From contig NZ_JAFMYV010000001.1 in NCBI RefSeq assembly GCF_017353185.1, positions 62,001 through 126,000 on the forward strand: 64,000 nt of DNA, given 5' to 3'. Of this stretch, positions 33,921 to 43,900 are shown piece by piece (positions within the stretch are counted from its first letter, which is position 1; every line of letters begins with the position of its first letter). Below the pieces are notes generated by a model. It saw only the letters and a program-made list of their open reading frames with translations. It was not told the DNA's origin and ran no database searches. The stretch is from Fibrella rubiginis (GTDB taxonomy: Bacteria; Bacteroidota; Bacteroidia; Cytophagales; Spirosomataceae). Made by a program: the position numbers and the translations under genes.

Positions 33921-35387
33921 ATGCCCTACCGCTCCTTCCGTTCTGTTCAGGCTGATCTGGCTAATGGCACTACTACCTGTCGCGGGCTGGTAGATGATTA
34001 CCTGACGCGCATCGCCGAAAACGCTCACCTGAATGCATTTACGGAAGTGTATGCTGACGAAGCCCGCCAGCGTGCTGATGAACTGGATGGCCGTCGGGCC
34101 GAAAATCCGGTTCGTATTGGGCGGTTGCATGGCATGGTCATTGGCCTTAAAGACGTGCTCAGTCACGCCGGTCATGGTCTGCAGGCGGGCAGCCATATCC
34201 TAAGCGGATTCACGGCACAGTTTACGGCCACGGCCGTTGAACGCCTCCTGGCCGAAGATGCCATTATTATTGGCCGCCAAAACTGCGACGAGTTTGCGAT
34301 GGGGTCGTCCAACGAAAGCTCGGCGTTTGGTGTGGTGCGTAACGCGGCCGATCCTGAGCGGGTGCCTGGTGGCAGCAGCGGCGGGTCGGCGGTGGCGGTG
34401 CAGGCGGGGCTTTGTCTGGCCAGTATTGGGTCAGATACGGGTGGCTCGGTGCGGCAACCGGCGGCGTTTTGTGGTGTAGTGGGGTTGAAGCCCACCTACG
34501 GACGCATAAGCCGATGGGGGCTGGTAGCCTATGCCTCTTCTTTCGACTGCATCGGTCCTATTGCCAATACACCTGCCGACGTGGCCCTGCTGCTGGAAGT
34601 GATGGCCGGTGCCGATGAGTTCGACAGTACCGTTTCGACCCGGCCCGTAGCGGCTTATTCGCAGGCTACACTACCCAGCCTGGCCAGCGGTGGTCGCCCC
34701 GTGCGCGTGGCTTACCTGATTGACGGGGTAGAAAGCGAAGGCGTTTCTCCTGACATACGAAGGGCCACGCAGGGGGCTATTGACCGGTTACTGGCGGCGG
34801 GCCATGTGGTTGAACCGGTGTCGCTATCGCTTCTAAAATACTTATTACCAACGTATTACATTCTGACCACCGCCGAAGCGTCGTCTAATCTGTCGCGGTT
34901 CGACGGGGTGCGTTATGGTCACCGTGCCCAGCCCGCGTCGGGTGCGCAGACGGATCTGGTCGAGATGTATAAACAGAGCCGGACAGAGGGGTTTGGGCCC
35001 GAGGTGCGCAAGCGTATTTTGCTGGGTACGTTCGCCCTCAGTGCCAGCTATTACGACGCTTATTACACTAAAGCCCAGCAGGTGCGCCGCCTGGTACGCG
35101 ACGAAACCGAACGGGTTTTTGCCAATTACGATTTTCTGTTGACCCCCACCACGCCAGGTTCGGCGTTTCGGTTGGGCGAGAAATCAGACCATACTGCCGA
35201 AACAGATCCGTTACAGATGTACTTAGCCGACATTTTTACCGTTCAGGCTAATGTAACGGGATATCCGGCCATATCTATTCCCAACGGCACCGACAGCAAC
35301 GGCCTGCCCATCGGTATACAACTAATGGCTCCGCCCTTTGCTGAAGAAAGCCTGATTGCCATGGCAGAGCGTATGTTTAAAGTCTAA
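33921..35387 (+). CDS. gatA: amidotransferase subunit A (GatA), amidase signature family
   Basis: 488 residues, normal for GatA. The Ser-cisSer-Lys triad is visible: the lysine in MVIGLKDVLSHAGH, serines in GGSSGGSAVAV and SDTGGSVRQPA. The tail of the protein (YPAISIPNGTDSNGLPIGIQL) is typical of GatA. In the GatCAB complex it converts Glu-tRNA(Gln) or Asp-tRNA(Asn) to the amide. gatB and gatC are not in the window, which is common in Bacteroidota. The last codons and stop lie within a tandem heptamer array (35373-35414). Confidence 0.92.
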   Translation: MPYRSFRSVQADLANGTTTCRGLVDDYLTRIAENAHLNAFTEVYADEARQRADELDGRRAENPVRIGRLHGMVIGLKDVLSHAGHGLQAGSHILSGFTAQFTATAVERLLAEDAIIIGRQNCDEFAMGSSNESSAFGVVRNAADPERVPGGSSGGSAVAVQAGLCLASIGSDTGGSVRQPAAFCGVVGLKPTYGRISRWGLVAYASSFDCIGPIANTPADVALLLEVMAGADEFDSTVSTRPVAAYSQATLPSLASGGRPVRVAYLIDGVESEGVSPDIRRATQGAIDRLLAAGHVVEPVSLSLLKYLLPTYYILTTAEASSNLSRFDGVRYGHRAQPASGAQTDLVEMYKQSRTEGFGPEVRKRILLGTFALSASYYDAYYTKAQQVRRLVRDETERVFANYDFLLTPTTPGSAFRLGEKSDHTAETDPLQMYLADIFTVQANVTGYPAISIPNGTDSNGLPIGIQLMAPPFAEESLIAMAERMFKV

Positions 35388-35476
35388 TGTTTAAAGTTCA
35401 ATGTTTAAAGTTTGCTAAACAGGAAACAGCTATACGTCTGATGCCTTTTTTAAACTTTAGACGTTAAACCTTAAAC
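35373..35476. repeat. heptamer array and imperfect inverted repeat across the gatA stop codon
   Basis: Left: three copies of a 14-bp unit (ATGTTTAAAGTYTA type), that is six heptamers, at 35373-35414; the first copy encodes the C-terminal MFKV and stop of GatA. Right: four heptamers (TTTAAAC, TTTAGAC, GTTAAAC, CTTAAAC) at 35449-35476. Segments 35376-35398 and 35453-35475 pair at 19 of 23 positions; each mismatch is a transition. Confidence 0.9.
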
Positions 35477-35506
35477 TTGTTCCTTCCCCTTCGTAACCTG
35501 AGAGAG

Positions 35507-37084
35507 ATGAGTGAGCTAATGAAGCGAGTAACGCAAGTAGGGTATGGGCTTGCTGTGGCGGCCAGTCTGTTGATAATCAGCCCTGTACGGGCGCAGGTAG
35601 CCGATTCGTCGGTGGTAGATAGCACCTTTATTGTGGAAGAGGTGCTCAACCTGCCCACCATTCCTGAAGCCACCTTGCGTGAGCGGCTACCCAAGTTACA
35701 GCGCCAGATTCCGCTGCCCTACAACAAGGTCGTCCATAACTTCATCGACTACTTCACCTACCGTAAACCCAGCTACACGCGTATGGTGATGGAACGGATG
35801 CCGTTTTATTTCCCGATGTATGAAAAGACGCTGGCGAAGTATAACATGCCCGACGAACTGAAGTACCTCTCTATCGTGGAGTCGGCGCTGAACCCACGGG
35901 CGGTGTCGCGGGTAGGAGCGGGGGGACTTTGGCAATTTATGCCATATACCGGCAAAGATTTCAAGCTCAATATTGATGATTATACCGACGACCGGATGGA
36001 CCCGCAAAAGGCCACCGACGCCGCCTGCCGGTACCTGAAAGAGCTTTATGGGACTTTTGGCGACTGGGAAATGGCCCTGGCCGCCTACAACTGCGGGCCG
36101 GGAGCCGTGCGCCGGGCCATGCGCCGGTCGGGGGGAACCACGTTCTGGACCTGCTATGATTTCCTGCCGAAAGAGACGCGCTCTTACGTGCCGCAGTTCA
36201 TTGCCATCGCCTACATGATGAACTACGGCCCCGACCACGGCATCGTGGCCGAACACCCCGACTACCCCATTGCGTTTGATACCGTGCAGGTGAATTCGTA
36301 TCTGGACCTGAAAACGTTTGCCGATCTGAGCCAGATGCCCCTTGCCGATTTGCGCAAACTTAATCCCGCCATCAGCACCGACCGCCTGCCCGATTATACC
36401 CGCGATTTCGTGCTGCGCGTACCCAGCGAACGGATGCATCATTTCCAGAGCAACCGCCGCATGATCATGGACTCGGCCAGTAAACTGCCTGTGCTGATGG
36501 CCAACATGCTGCTGGCGCATAGTGAAGAGGCTGGCTCCAGCCTTGACTCAGCTAACGATCCGGCACATTGGCGGGTGGCCAGTCGGCTGGCCGATGCCGT
36601 ACCCGTGAGTGCTGTGGTTGTGGCCGAAAATGACCCCGCCGGGGCGGGGCAGGCTCTGCCTGAGCCCGATGACCTGGAGACGGTGGTGATGCGCAAACCC
36701 AAAAAGCAGAGTCATACTGTGCGCCGGGGCGAAACGCTGTCGGAGATTGCCGAGCGGTATCACGTAGACACGTATGATTTAAAGCAGTGGAACCATCTGC
36801 ACTCAAAAACGGTGAAGGTGGGCCAGAAACTGACCATTCTGCGCGAAGCGGGCGAAACCCATACCGAACGCATGGCGAAGCAGGATAGCCCCAAGAATCA
36901 CCGCAAGGCCGAAACCACTGCCCGCCACGAGCGCGAACGCCCCCGTTACCACCGCGTACAAAGTGGCGATACCCTCTGGAACATTGCTCAGCGCTACGGC
37001 CTGCTCTCGATTGACAAACTCAAGAAAATTAATCACATCAAAGGCAACAGTGTCCGCCCCGGACAAAAGCTGCTGGTGGGGTGA
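35507..37084 (+). CDS. membrane-associated lytic murein transglycosylase with LysM repeats (MltD-like)
   Basis: 525 residues from ATG 35507; a signal peptide (core YGLAVAASLLIISPV, cleavage near RAQ) follows. An SLT domain (about 95-230) carries the catalytic glutamate in YLSIVESALNPRAVSRVGAGG and the motif LAAYNCGPGAVRRA. Two LysM domains end the protein (about 410-455, HTVRRGETLSEIAERY; about 480-525, HRVQSGDTLWNIAQRY). It cleaves glycan strands in the periplasm. Other starts at 35477 (within the heptamer region) and 35519 are possible. Confidence 0.9.
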   Translation: MSELMKRVTQVGYGLAVAASLLIISPVRAQVADSSVVDSTFIVEEVLNLPTIPEATLRERLPKLQRQIPLPYNKVVHNFIDYFTYRKPSYTRMVMERMPFYFPMYEKTLAKYNMPDELKYLSIVESALNPRAVSRVGAGGLWQFMPYTGKDFKLNIDDYTDDRMDPQKATDAACRYLKELYGTFGDWEMALAAYNCGPGAVRRAMRRSGGTTFWTCYDFLPKETRSYVPQFIAIAYMMNYGPDHGIVAEHPDYPIAFDTVQVNSYLDLKTFADLSQMPLADLRKLNPAISTDRLPDYTRDFVLRVPSERMHHFQSNRRMIMDSASKLPVLMANMLLAHSEEAGSSLDSANDPAHWRVASRLADAVPVSAVVVAENDPAGAGQALPEPDDLETVVMRKPKKQSHTVRRGETLSEIAERYHVDTYDLKQWNHLHSKTVKVGQKLTILREAGETHTERMAKQDSPKNHRKAETTARHERERPRYHRVQSGDTLWNIAQRYGLLSIDKLKKINHIKGNSVRPGQKLLVG

Positions 37085-37089
37085 ACAAG

Positions 37090-37197
37090 AATGAATAATG
37101 AACAATGTACAATGTACAATGGCTTCGCGTACTAGACCTCTGAGGGCGAAGCCATTGTACATTGTACATTGTTCATTATTCATTGTACATTATTCAT
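37090..37197. repeat. 39-bp perfect inverted repeat made of 7-bp units, upstream of ruvA
   Basis: Arms 37090-37128 and 37146-37184 are exact complements with a 17-nt loop. Left heptamers: ATGAATA, ATGAACA, ATGTACA, ATGTACA, then ATGGCTTCGC. The right side has six heptamers (37156-37197), two more than needed for the arm. It begins 5 bp after the transglycosylase stop and ends 7 bp before the ruvA ATG. Confidence 0.97.
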
Positions 37198-37204
37198 TAA
37201 AAAT

Positions 37205-37792
37205 ATGATCGCCTACTTAGACGGCACGTTGGCCTATAAAGAACCCGCATACACCATCATCGACGTCAATGGTGTTGGGTATGAGGTGTTTATCTCATTG
37301 CAGACCTATACCACACTGCCTGGTGGCGGCGATAAGGTGAAGCTATTTATTCACCATAACTTTCGGGAAGACAACCAAACGCTTTTTGGCTTTGCGCAGG
37401 CCGACGAGAAAGCTTTGTTTCGGGAATTGATTGCTGTGTCGGGTGTAGGGCCGAACACGGCGTTGGGTATGCTGTCGTCGATGTCGCCGCAGGAGTTGCG
37501 GCTGGCCATTATGAGCGAAAACGTCCGGGCTATTCAGGCTATCAAAGGCATCGGGGCCAAAACGGCACAGCGCATCATTCTGGAACTGAAAGACCGGATG
37601 AAAAAGTCGGGTCTGCTGCCCGACGGCCCCACCTACCGCCAAAATGCAGGCAACCCTGTTCGCGAAGAAGCCCTGGCAGCGCTGGTAGCCCTAGGCTTCC
37701 CCCGCCCCTCTGCCGAAAAATCGGTAGACGATATCCTCCGCACCGACCCCGCCCTTAGCGTAGAAGACATTATCCGGAAGGCACTGCGTTGA
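37205..37792 (+). CDS. ruvA: Holliday junction branch migration protein RuvA
   Basis: 195 residues from the ATG at 37205 (MIAYLDGTLAYKEP); the longer frame reads through the hairpin arm. Domain I OB-fold, then helix-hairpin-helix repeats (LIAVSGVGPNTALGML, AIKGIGAKTAQRIILELKDRM), a flexible linker and the C-terminal domain III that binds RuvB (ALVALGFPRPSAEKSV). It tetramerises on Holliday junctions. Two related heptamer hairpins lie directly before and after the gene. sprA follows, an order I recall from other Cytophagales. Confidence 0.95.
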   Translation: MIAYLDGTLAYKEPAYTIIDVNGVGYEVFISLQTYTTLPGGGDKVKLFIHHNFREDNQTLFGFAQADEKALFRELIAVSGVGPNTALGMLSSMSPQELRLAIMSENVRAIQAIKGIGAKTAQRIILELKDRMKKSGLLPDGPTYRQNAGNPVREEALAALVALGFPRPSAEKSVDDILRTDPALSVEDIIRKALR

Positions 37793-37882
37793 GGAATGAA
37801 CAATGTATAATGAACGATGTACAATGGCTTCGCGCTTCGGCGTGACCCCATTGTATATCGTTCATTATACATTGTTCATTCC
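37793..37882. repeat. 35-bp inverted repeat made of 7-bp units, downstream of ruvA
   Basis: Arms 37793-37827 and 37848-37882 match at 34 of 35 positions with a 20-nt loop. Left heptamers: ATGAACA, ATGTATA, ATGAACG, ATGTACA, then ATGG. It starts at the base after the ruvA stop. The inner sequence ACAATGGCTTCGCG is shared with the hairpin upstream of ruvA. Confidence 0.96.
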
Positions 37883-37965
37883 CCTGATACGATTGGCCCG
37901 GTTTTAGCCGTTGTGATAACGTCCCAACAACCCAAGTTGTTTACCCATCCGATTGTACACCAGTT

Positions 37966-40900
37966 ATGGTGAAGCGTTACACCGTTCGACGACCTAATTC
38001 TGATTTATATTGTGCTCTGAATCAGTTAGTTAGTGCCAGCTGGCTGAGGCATTCTACCCGGCTCTGGTTGCTGATTGGCTTGGTGAGTGCATCTGTCGCG
38101 TCGGCTTTCGCGCAGACACCAGCCCGCCGTGGCCGCACTACACCCGCTGCGTCAACGACCGCCCCTGCTGCCGACCGCCGGAAAGCCGTAGCTGATTCGA
38201 TGAAGGCTGTGGCTCAGGAACGTCTGGATAGTTTGCGGGCTGTGAAAAACGCCGCCCGCCGCCCCACCATTCGCTGGCAGGACCGGTACACGTCGCGGTT
38301 TTCGGACCGCAATCCCCGTTCGCCCTACCTACTGCGCGACCCCAAAGGACTGGGTACCGATTTTCGGATGTTACCCGACAAGTCGGTTTCTATCAACGAA
38401 CGGATCATCCCCCGATCTGGAGCGGCCACGGGCGTTGCCAATGCCAGTGTCGTAACGGTTGGGCCCACACCCGGTGCGCCTGTGAGTCAGACCGGCCCCG
38501 CGGGTGGCAGACCAGCAGGATTGCCCTACCGACCCGGCGAAGTGGTGCCATTTTCAGACTTCAACCGCCTCCAGAATGAGCGCATGGAAGACCGCCTCTT
38601 CCGCGAATATGCCGCCCGCCGTGATGGGCAAAGCGCCGTGAGTGGTCGGGGCCTGATTCCCAAACTGGAGATGCCGCCCATTCTCGACCGCATTTTTGGA
38701 GGAAATAACATTGATTTTAAACCGAACGGCTTCGTCACGCTTGATCTGGGCTACCTCTACCAGTTCATCGACAACCCCGCCGTGGCGGTGCGTTTGCGTC
38801 GGCAGGGTAATTTTATTTTCAACGAACAGATTAACCTCAATTTCAACGGGCAAATTGGTGAACGGCTGGGTGTGCTGGCCAACTTCGACACCAAAGCCAG
38901 TTTCAATTTCGAGAATGCGCTGAAGGTCAATTACCGGCCACAGGGCTTAATTCCGGGCCTGGGAGCCAACGGGCTGCCTCAGATGCCGACGGTACCAGGC
39001 CTGCCGAACCTGCCTGCCTTTGGTAGCACGCAGATGAATCCGCAACTGCCCTTCACGCCGCAGAATGAGAGTATTCTGCAAAACGTGGAAGTGGGCAACC
39101 TGACCTGGAACCTCAACAGCCAGCTTATTCCGGGGGTGCAAAACCTGTTTGGTATCAAGCTGCAAACGCGTTTCGGCAAGCTCAACGCCACCACTGTGCT
39201 TTCGCAGCAACGGTCGCGTAAGCAGGAGATCATCCTGCGCGGTGGAGCCATGAACCGGCCCTTCGAGATTCGGGCGGATCAGTACAGCGAAAACCGACAC
39301 TTCTTCCTGTCGCAGTTTTTCCGGAGCAACTACGAACGGTCGCTGAAGAGCCTGCCCGTGATCACATCGGGTGTGACGGTAACGCGTTTAGAGGTATACG
39401 TAACCAACCGGACCAACACGACCGAGTCGTTGCGGAACGTGCTCGGGTTTGCCGATCTGGCCGAACCAGTGCCCTACAACACGGCCAACCCCAACGTGCA
39501 GTCGGCAGCGCCGGCGGGGTCACCAGCCAGCAATGAGGCCAACGCGCTGTTTGGCCGGGTGAAAGCCAACGCCAACCTGCGGCAGGTAGACCGCACATCG
39601 GAAGAGTTAGCCACCACGTTTGGGCTACAAAAAGGCACGGATTATGACCTGCTGCGGGGGGCCAAACGCCTCACCGACCGCGAGTTCCGGTTTGACCCGC
39701 AACTGGGCTATATCTCGCTCATCACACCCCTGCGCAACGACGAAGTGCTGGCCGTTTCGTATGAATACACCTACCAGGGCAGGCACTATCAGGTGGGTGA
39801 ACTGACCGAAGACTACCAGGGCCAGGCTGATGATAAAGTACTGTATCTGAAGCTGTTAAAGTCTTCGACGATACGGAACAATCTTCAGAATCCGATGTGG
39901 AATCTGATGATGAAAAACATTTATTCACTGAATACTACAGGCTTAGCACGGCAGGGTTTCCAGTTTCGCATTATCTACAAGGACGACGTTACGGGTATTG
40001 ACAACCCCGTGCTGCAGGACAGCGAACTGGCGGGCATCCCGCTGGTGCAGGTCTTTAACATGGACCAGCTAAACCAACAGCTGGACCCTCAGCCCGACGG
40101 TAACTTTGACTTTGTGGAAGGCACCACCGTCGACAGCCGCAATGGCCTGGTGATCTTTCCGGTACTGGAGCCGTTTGGCTCGTTTCTGGACCGGAAGCTG
40201 GCCAGCCCGGAATCGAAGGCCAAGTACGTCTTCAATGAACTTTACCGCACTACGCTGGCCGATGCCCAGCAGATTTCGGTGAAAAACAAGTTCTTTTTGC
40301 GGGGCAGTTTCCAGTCGACAAACGGCTTACCAACCGACCTGCCCTACGGGGTGAAAGAACAGTCGGTGCAGGTGACGGCAGGCGGGGTGCCGCTGGTGGC
40401 AGGGCAGGACTACGTGATCGAGGCACAGCGCATCCGGTTTCTCAACGAGAGCATTGCTAACTCAGGTCGCGAAATTCGCATCACCTACGAACTACCCGAC
40501 CTGTTTCAGAACCAGATTCGCACCCTCATCGGTGGCCGGTTTGATTATCGTCTGGCCCCCGATATCAACGTGGGCTTCACGGCGATGAACATGCGCGAAA
40601 CCCCCGCAGGATTCCTGACGCGGGTGGCTATCGGGAACGAACCTGTGAACAACACTATGCTGGGCGTTGACATAAACCTGCGCAAAGATGCTCCCGGCCT
40701 CACGCGGCTGCTCGACCGCCTGCCCCTGATTCAAACCAAAGAGCCGTCGGCGATTCAGTTTACGGGCGAAGCCGCTCAGTTTATTCCCGGCATAGCTAAG
40801 TCGGTGAATAACAATGCGTTTATTGACGATTTTGAAGCCACCCGCACCATCTTTGACCTAACGCGCCAACCCATTCGCTGGCGGCTGGGGGCCACGCCGC

Positions 40901-43900
40901 AGAACTTTCCGCAGGGTACGTTTGCCAACCCGCTGGAGTATGGCTACCGGCGGGCGCGAATTTCGGTCTATAACGTAGATCAAACCCTGGGGTTGCCCGG
41001 TGGTGGGTCGGCGGGGATCAACATCAACCTCACGGCCGAGGATCTAAATAACGTCAACGAGAAATTCTTCCTGCCCACTTCGTTGTTTCCGGGGCGGTCG
41101 GCGCGGCAGATTCAGTTGCCCGAAAACGTGCTCGACATCGCCTATTTCCCCGACGAGCGGGGGATGTACAACTACAACCCCGAACTGACCACCGACGGTA
41201 AGCTGCCCAACCCACGTCAGAACTTCGGGGCTGTAACCCGCGCTGTGTCGTCGGACAATGATTTCGACAATGCGAACATCGAGAACATCACGTTCTGGAT
41301 GATGGACCCTTTCACGGATGATCCCGTGCGCGGCACGCCCGACCCAAAGAAGAACAAGCCTAACAAAACCGGGGGGCTGCTCCGCTTTAACCTGGGCGAT
41401 ATTTCGGAGGATGTAATCAAAGACGGGCGGTACGAATTTGAAAACGGTTTTCCCATCGACACGACCAACGTGCGCAACCGGGGGGTCGACATGACGCCCT
41501 GGGGCAACGCACCGCGGCAGCAGTTTGTCACCAACGCCTTTACCAATCAGGCTGGTGCCCGCGAAAGGCAGGACATTGGTCTGGATGGGTTGAACAACGA
41601 ACAGGAGCAGGCCAAATTCAAGCCATACCTGGACGCCGTCCGGGCACGGGTAACGGATGCTGAGGCCCGCAGGCAGATTGAGAATGACCCCTCGAACGAC
41701 GATTTTCGGTATTACCTCGGTGCCCAGGCCGACTCGGTGAAGTACATTGTGGCCCGGTACAAACAGTTTCTGGGCATGCAAAACAACTCGCCCGAAAATG
41801 CCAACGACCTGAATCAATACACTACCCCAGCTAACAGTATACTGCCTGATATTGAAGACCTTAACGCCGACAACACAATCAACGAACAGGAGGCTTATTA
41901 CGAATATGACGTACCCCTGTCGAAAGAACGGCTACAGGTGGGCACAGGCTACATTATCGACAAAGTGAACGCCGAGGGTGTAAACTGGTACCTGTTCCGG
42001 GTGCCGGTGCGGACGCCTGCTCGCAAGTATGGCAACATCAATGGCTTTAAGTCGATCCGGTTTATGCGGATGGTGCTCACCGATTTTCAGGAGCCGGTAG
42101 TGCTGCGGTTTGCCCAGTTGCAAATGGAAGCCAACCAGTACCGCAAATACACCGGCGACCTCACGCAGCGCGGCCTGCAGGAAGTGCCCGAACCCTACGA
42201 CGCCCAGTTTAAGGTGTCGGCGGTGAACATTGAAGAAAACAGTCAGACTACCAACGACAAGTATGCGTACTCGGTGCCACCGGGCTTTATCCGCGACCGC
42301 GACTATACGCAGATCAACGACGTGGCCCTGAATGAGCAGTCGATGGCCCTGAGCGTGACCAACCTGCGCGACGGCGACTCGCGGGGGGCGTTCAAAAACA
42401 CCAATTTCGACTTCCTGTTTCGCGACCGGCTGAAGATGTTTATTCACATGCACAGCCCCGACAAGACCATTACCCCCCAAACCGGCCCCGTAAGTGCCTT
42501 TATCCGTATTGGCACCGACTACACCGAAAACTACTACGAAATTGAAGTGCCCGGTCTGCTGGCCACACCCGAAGGCACCAATATTCCCGAAGACGTCTGG
42601 CCGTACCAGAACGAACTGGACCTGGCTTTCGACGAATTGATTAGCCTCAAGGCGGCCCGCAACCGGGCCAACGGACGCGCGTCGGGTCTTGGGTTTACGC
42701 TGCCGTCGGAGAATGGGCGGTATCAGCTGACGGTGGTGGGTAACCCCGATTTAAGCTCGGTGCAGAGCATTATGATCGGGGTACGTAACCCCAAATCGGT
42801 CGATGAGCAGACGCGGAGCTTTACCGTATGGGTAGACGAACTCCGGGCGGTGGGCATCAACCAGAAATCGGGCTATGCGGCCATCGGCGCGGCCAATGTA
42901 CGGCTGGCTGACCTGGCTACCATTACGGCGTCGGGACGGTATACCACGTTTGGCTTTGGCGGAGTGCAGACCAAACCCACCGAACGTACCCGTGAGTTTA
43001 CCACCGAATATGGCCTCACTGCCGCCGTGGCCCTCGGTAAGCTGACACCCGAAAAGTGGGGCCTGCAAATACCCGTTTACGTAAACTACGACGCCCGGCA
43101 CGTGACCCCGCAGTTTAACCCACTCGACCCCGACACCCCGCTGGAAACATCATTGGCGAGTTTGCCCGACGGCGTAGACCGGAATTTGTATCGTCGGCTG
43201 GTACAGGACATTACTGTGCGGCAGGGCATCAACTTCTCCAACGTGCGCAAGATCCGCACCAACCCGTCGGCAATTCCGCGCCCGTGGGACATTGAGAATT
43301 TTGGCTTCAACTATGCCTTTAACAACATTACGCGGTCAAATATTCTAACCGGCGAATACCTTCAGGAGCAGTACCGGGGCGGGTTTACGTATACGTTTTC
43401 AAGTCAGCCCAAGCCGTTTGAGCCGTTCCGTAACGTGAAGGGTCTGGAGCGAAAATACCTCTACTGGCTGCGCGACTTCAACATCACACTGTTGCCCACG
43501 CTGGTAGCATTCCGCACCGACATGGACCGCAGTTTCATTAAAACCCAACTCCGCAACGCCGACCTGACCACCAATGGCATTCCGGCGCAGTTCGAAAAAT
43601 ATTTTCTCTTTAACCGCTATTACGACGTTACCTGGAACCTGACGAAAAGCCTGGTGCTGACCTACAGGGCCGCCGCCAATTCCATCATCGACGAACCGCA
43701 GGGCGACATCAACACCCAAACCAAGCGTGATTCAATCTGGCGAAACGTGCAGAGCCTGGGCCGGATGAAAAACTATATCCAGAGCTTCAATGCCACCTAC
43801 CGCGTGCCGTTCGACAAGTTCCCGGCCCTGAACTGGATGACCGCCGACGTGGGTGCCCGCACCGAATACCAGTTCCAGGCTAACTCATACGGTATCAAAG

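Noticed and set aside
35696..36520. 274-codon antisense ORF inside the lytic transglycosylase gene
   Set aside because: The sense frame has clear SLT and LysM motifs; the antisense product is low in hydrophobic structure and His/Gly rich, typical of shadow frames.
35373..37882. Heptamer arrays considered as a CRISPR-like or minisatellite locus
   Set aside because: Units are 7 nt without spacers, and no cas genes are present.
41044..41817. 257-codon antisense ORF inside sprA, and other long antisense ORFs there
   Set aside because: They are shadows caused by the GC-rich codon use of sprA; sequence has no domain pattern and no promoter.
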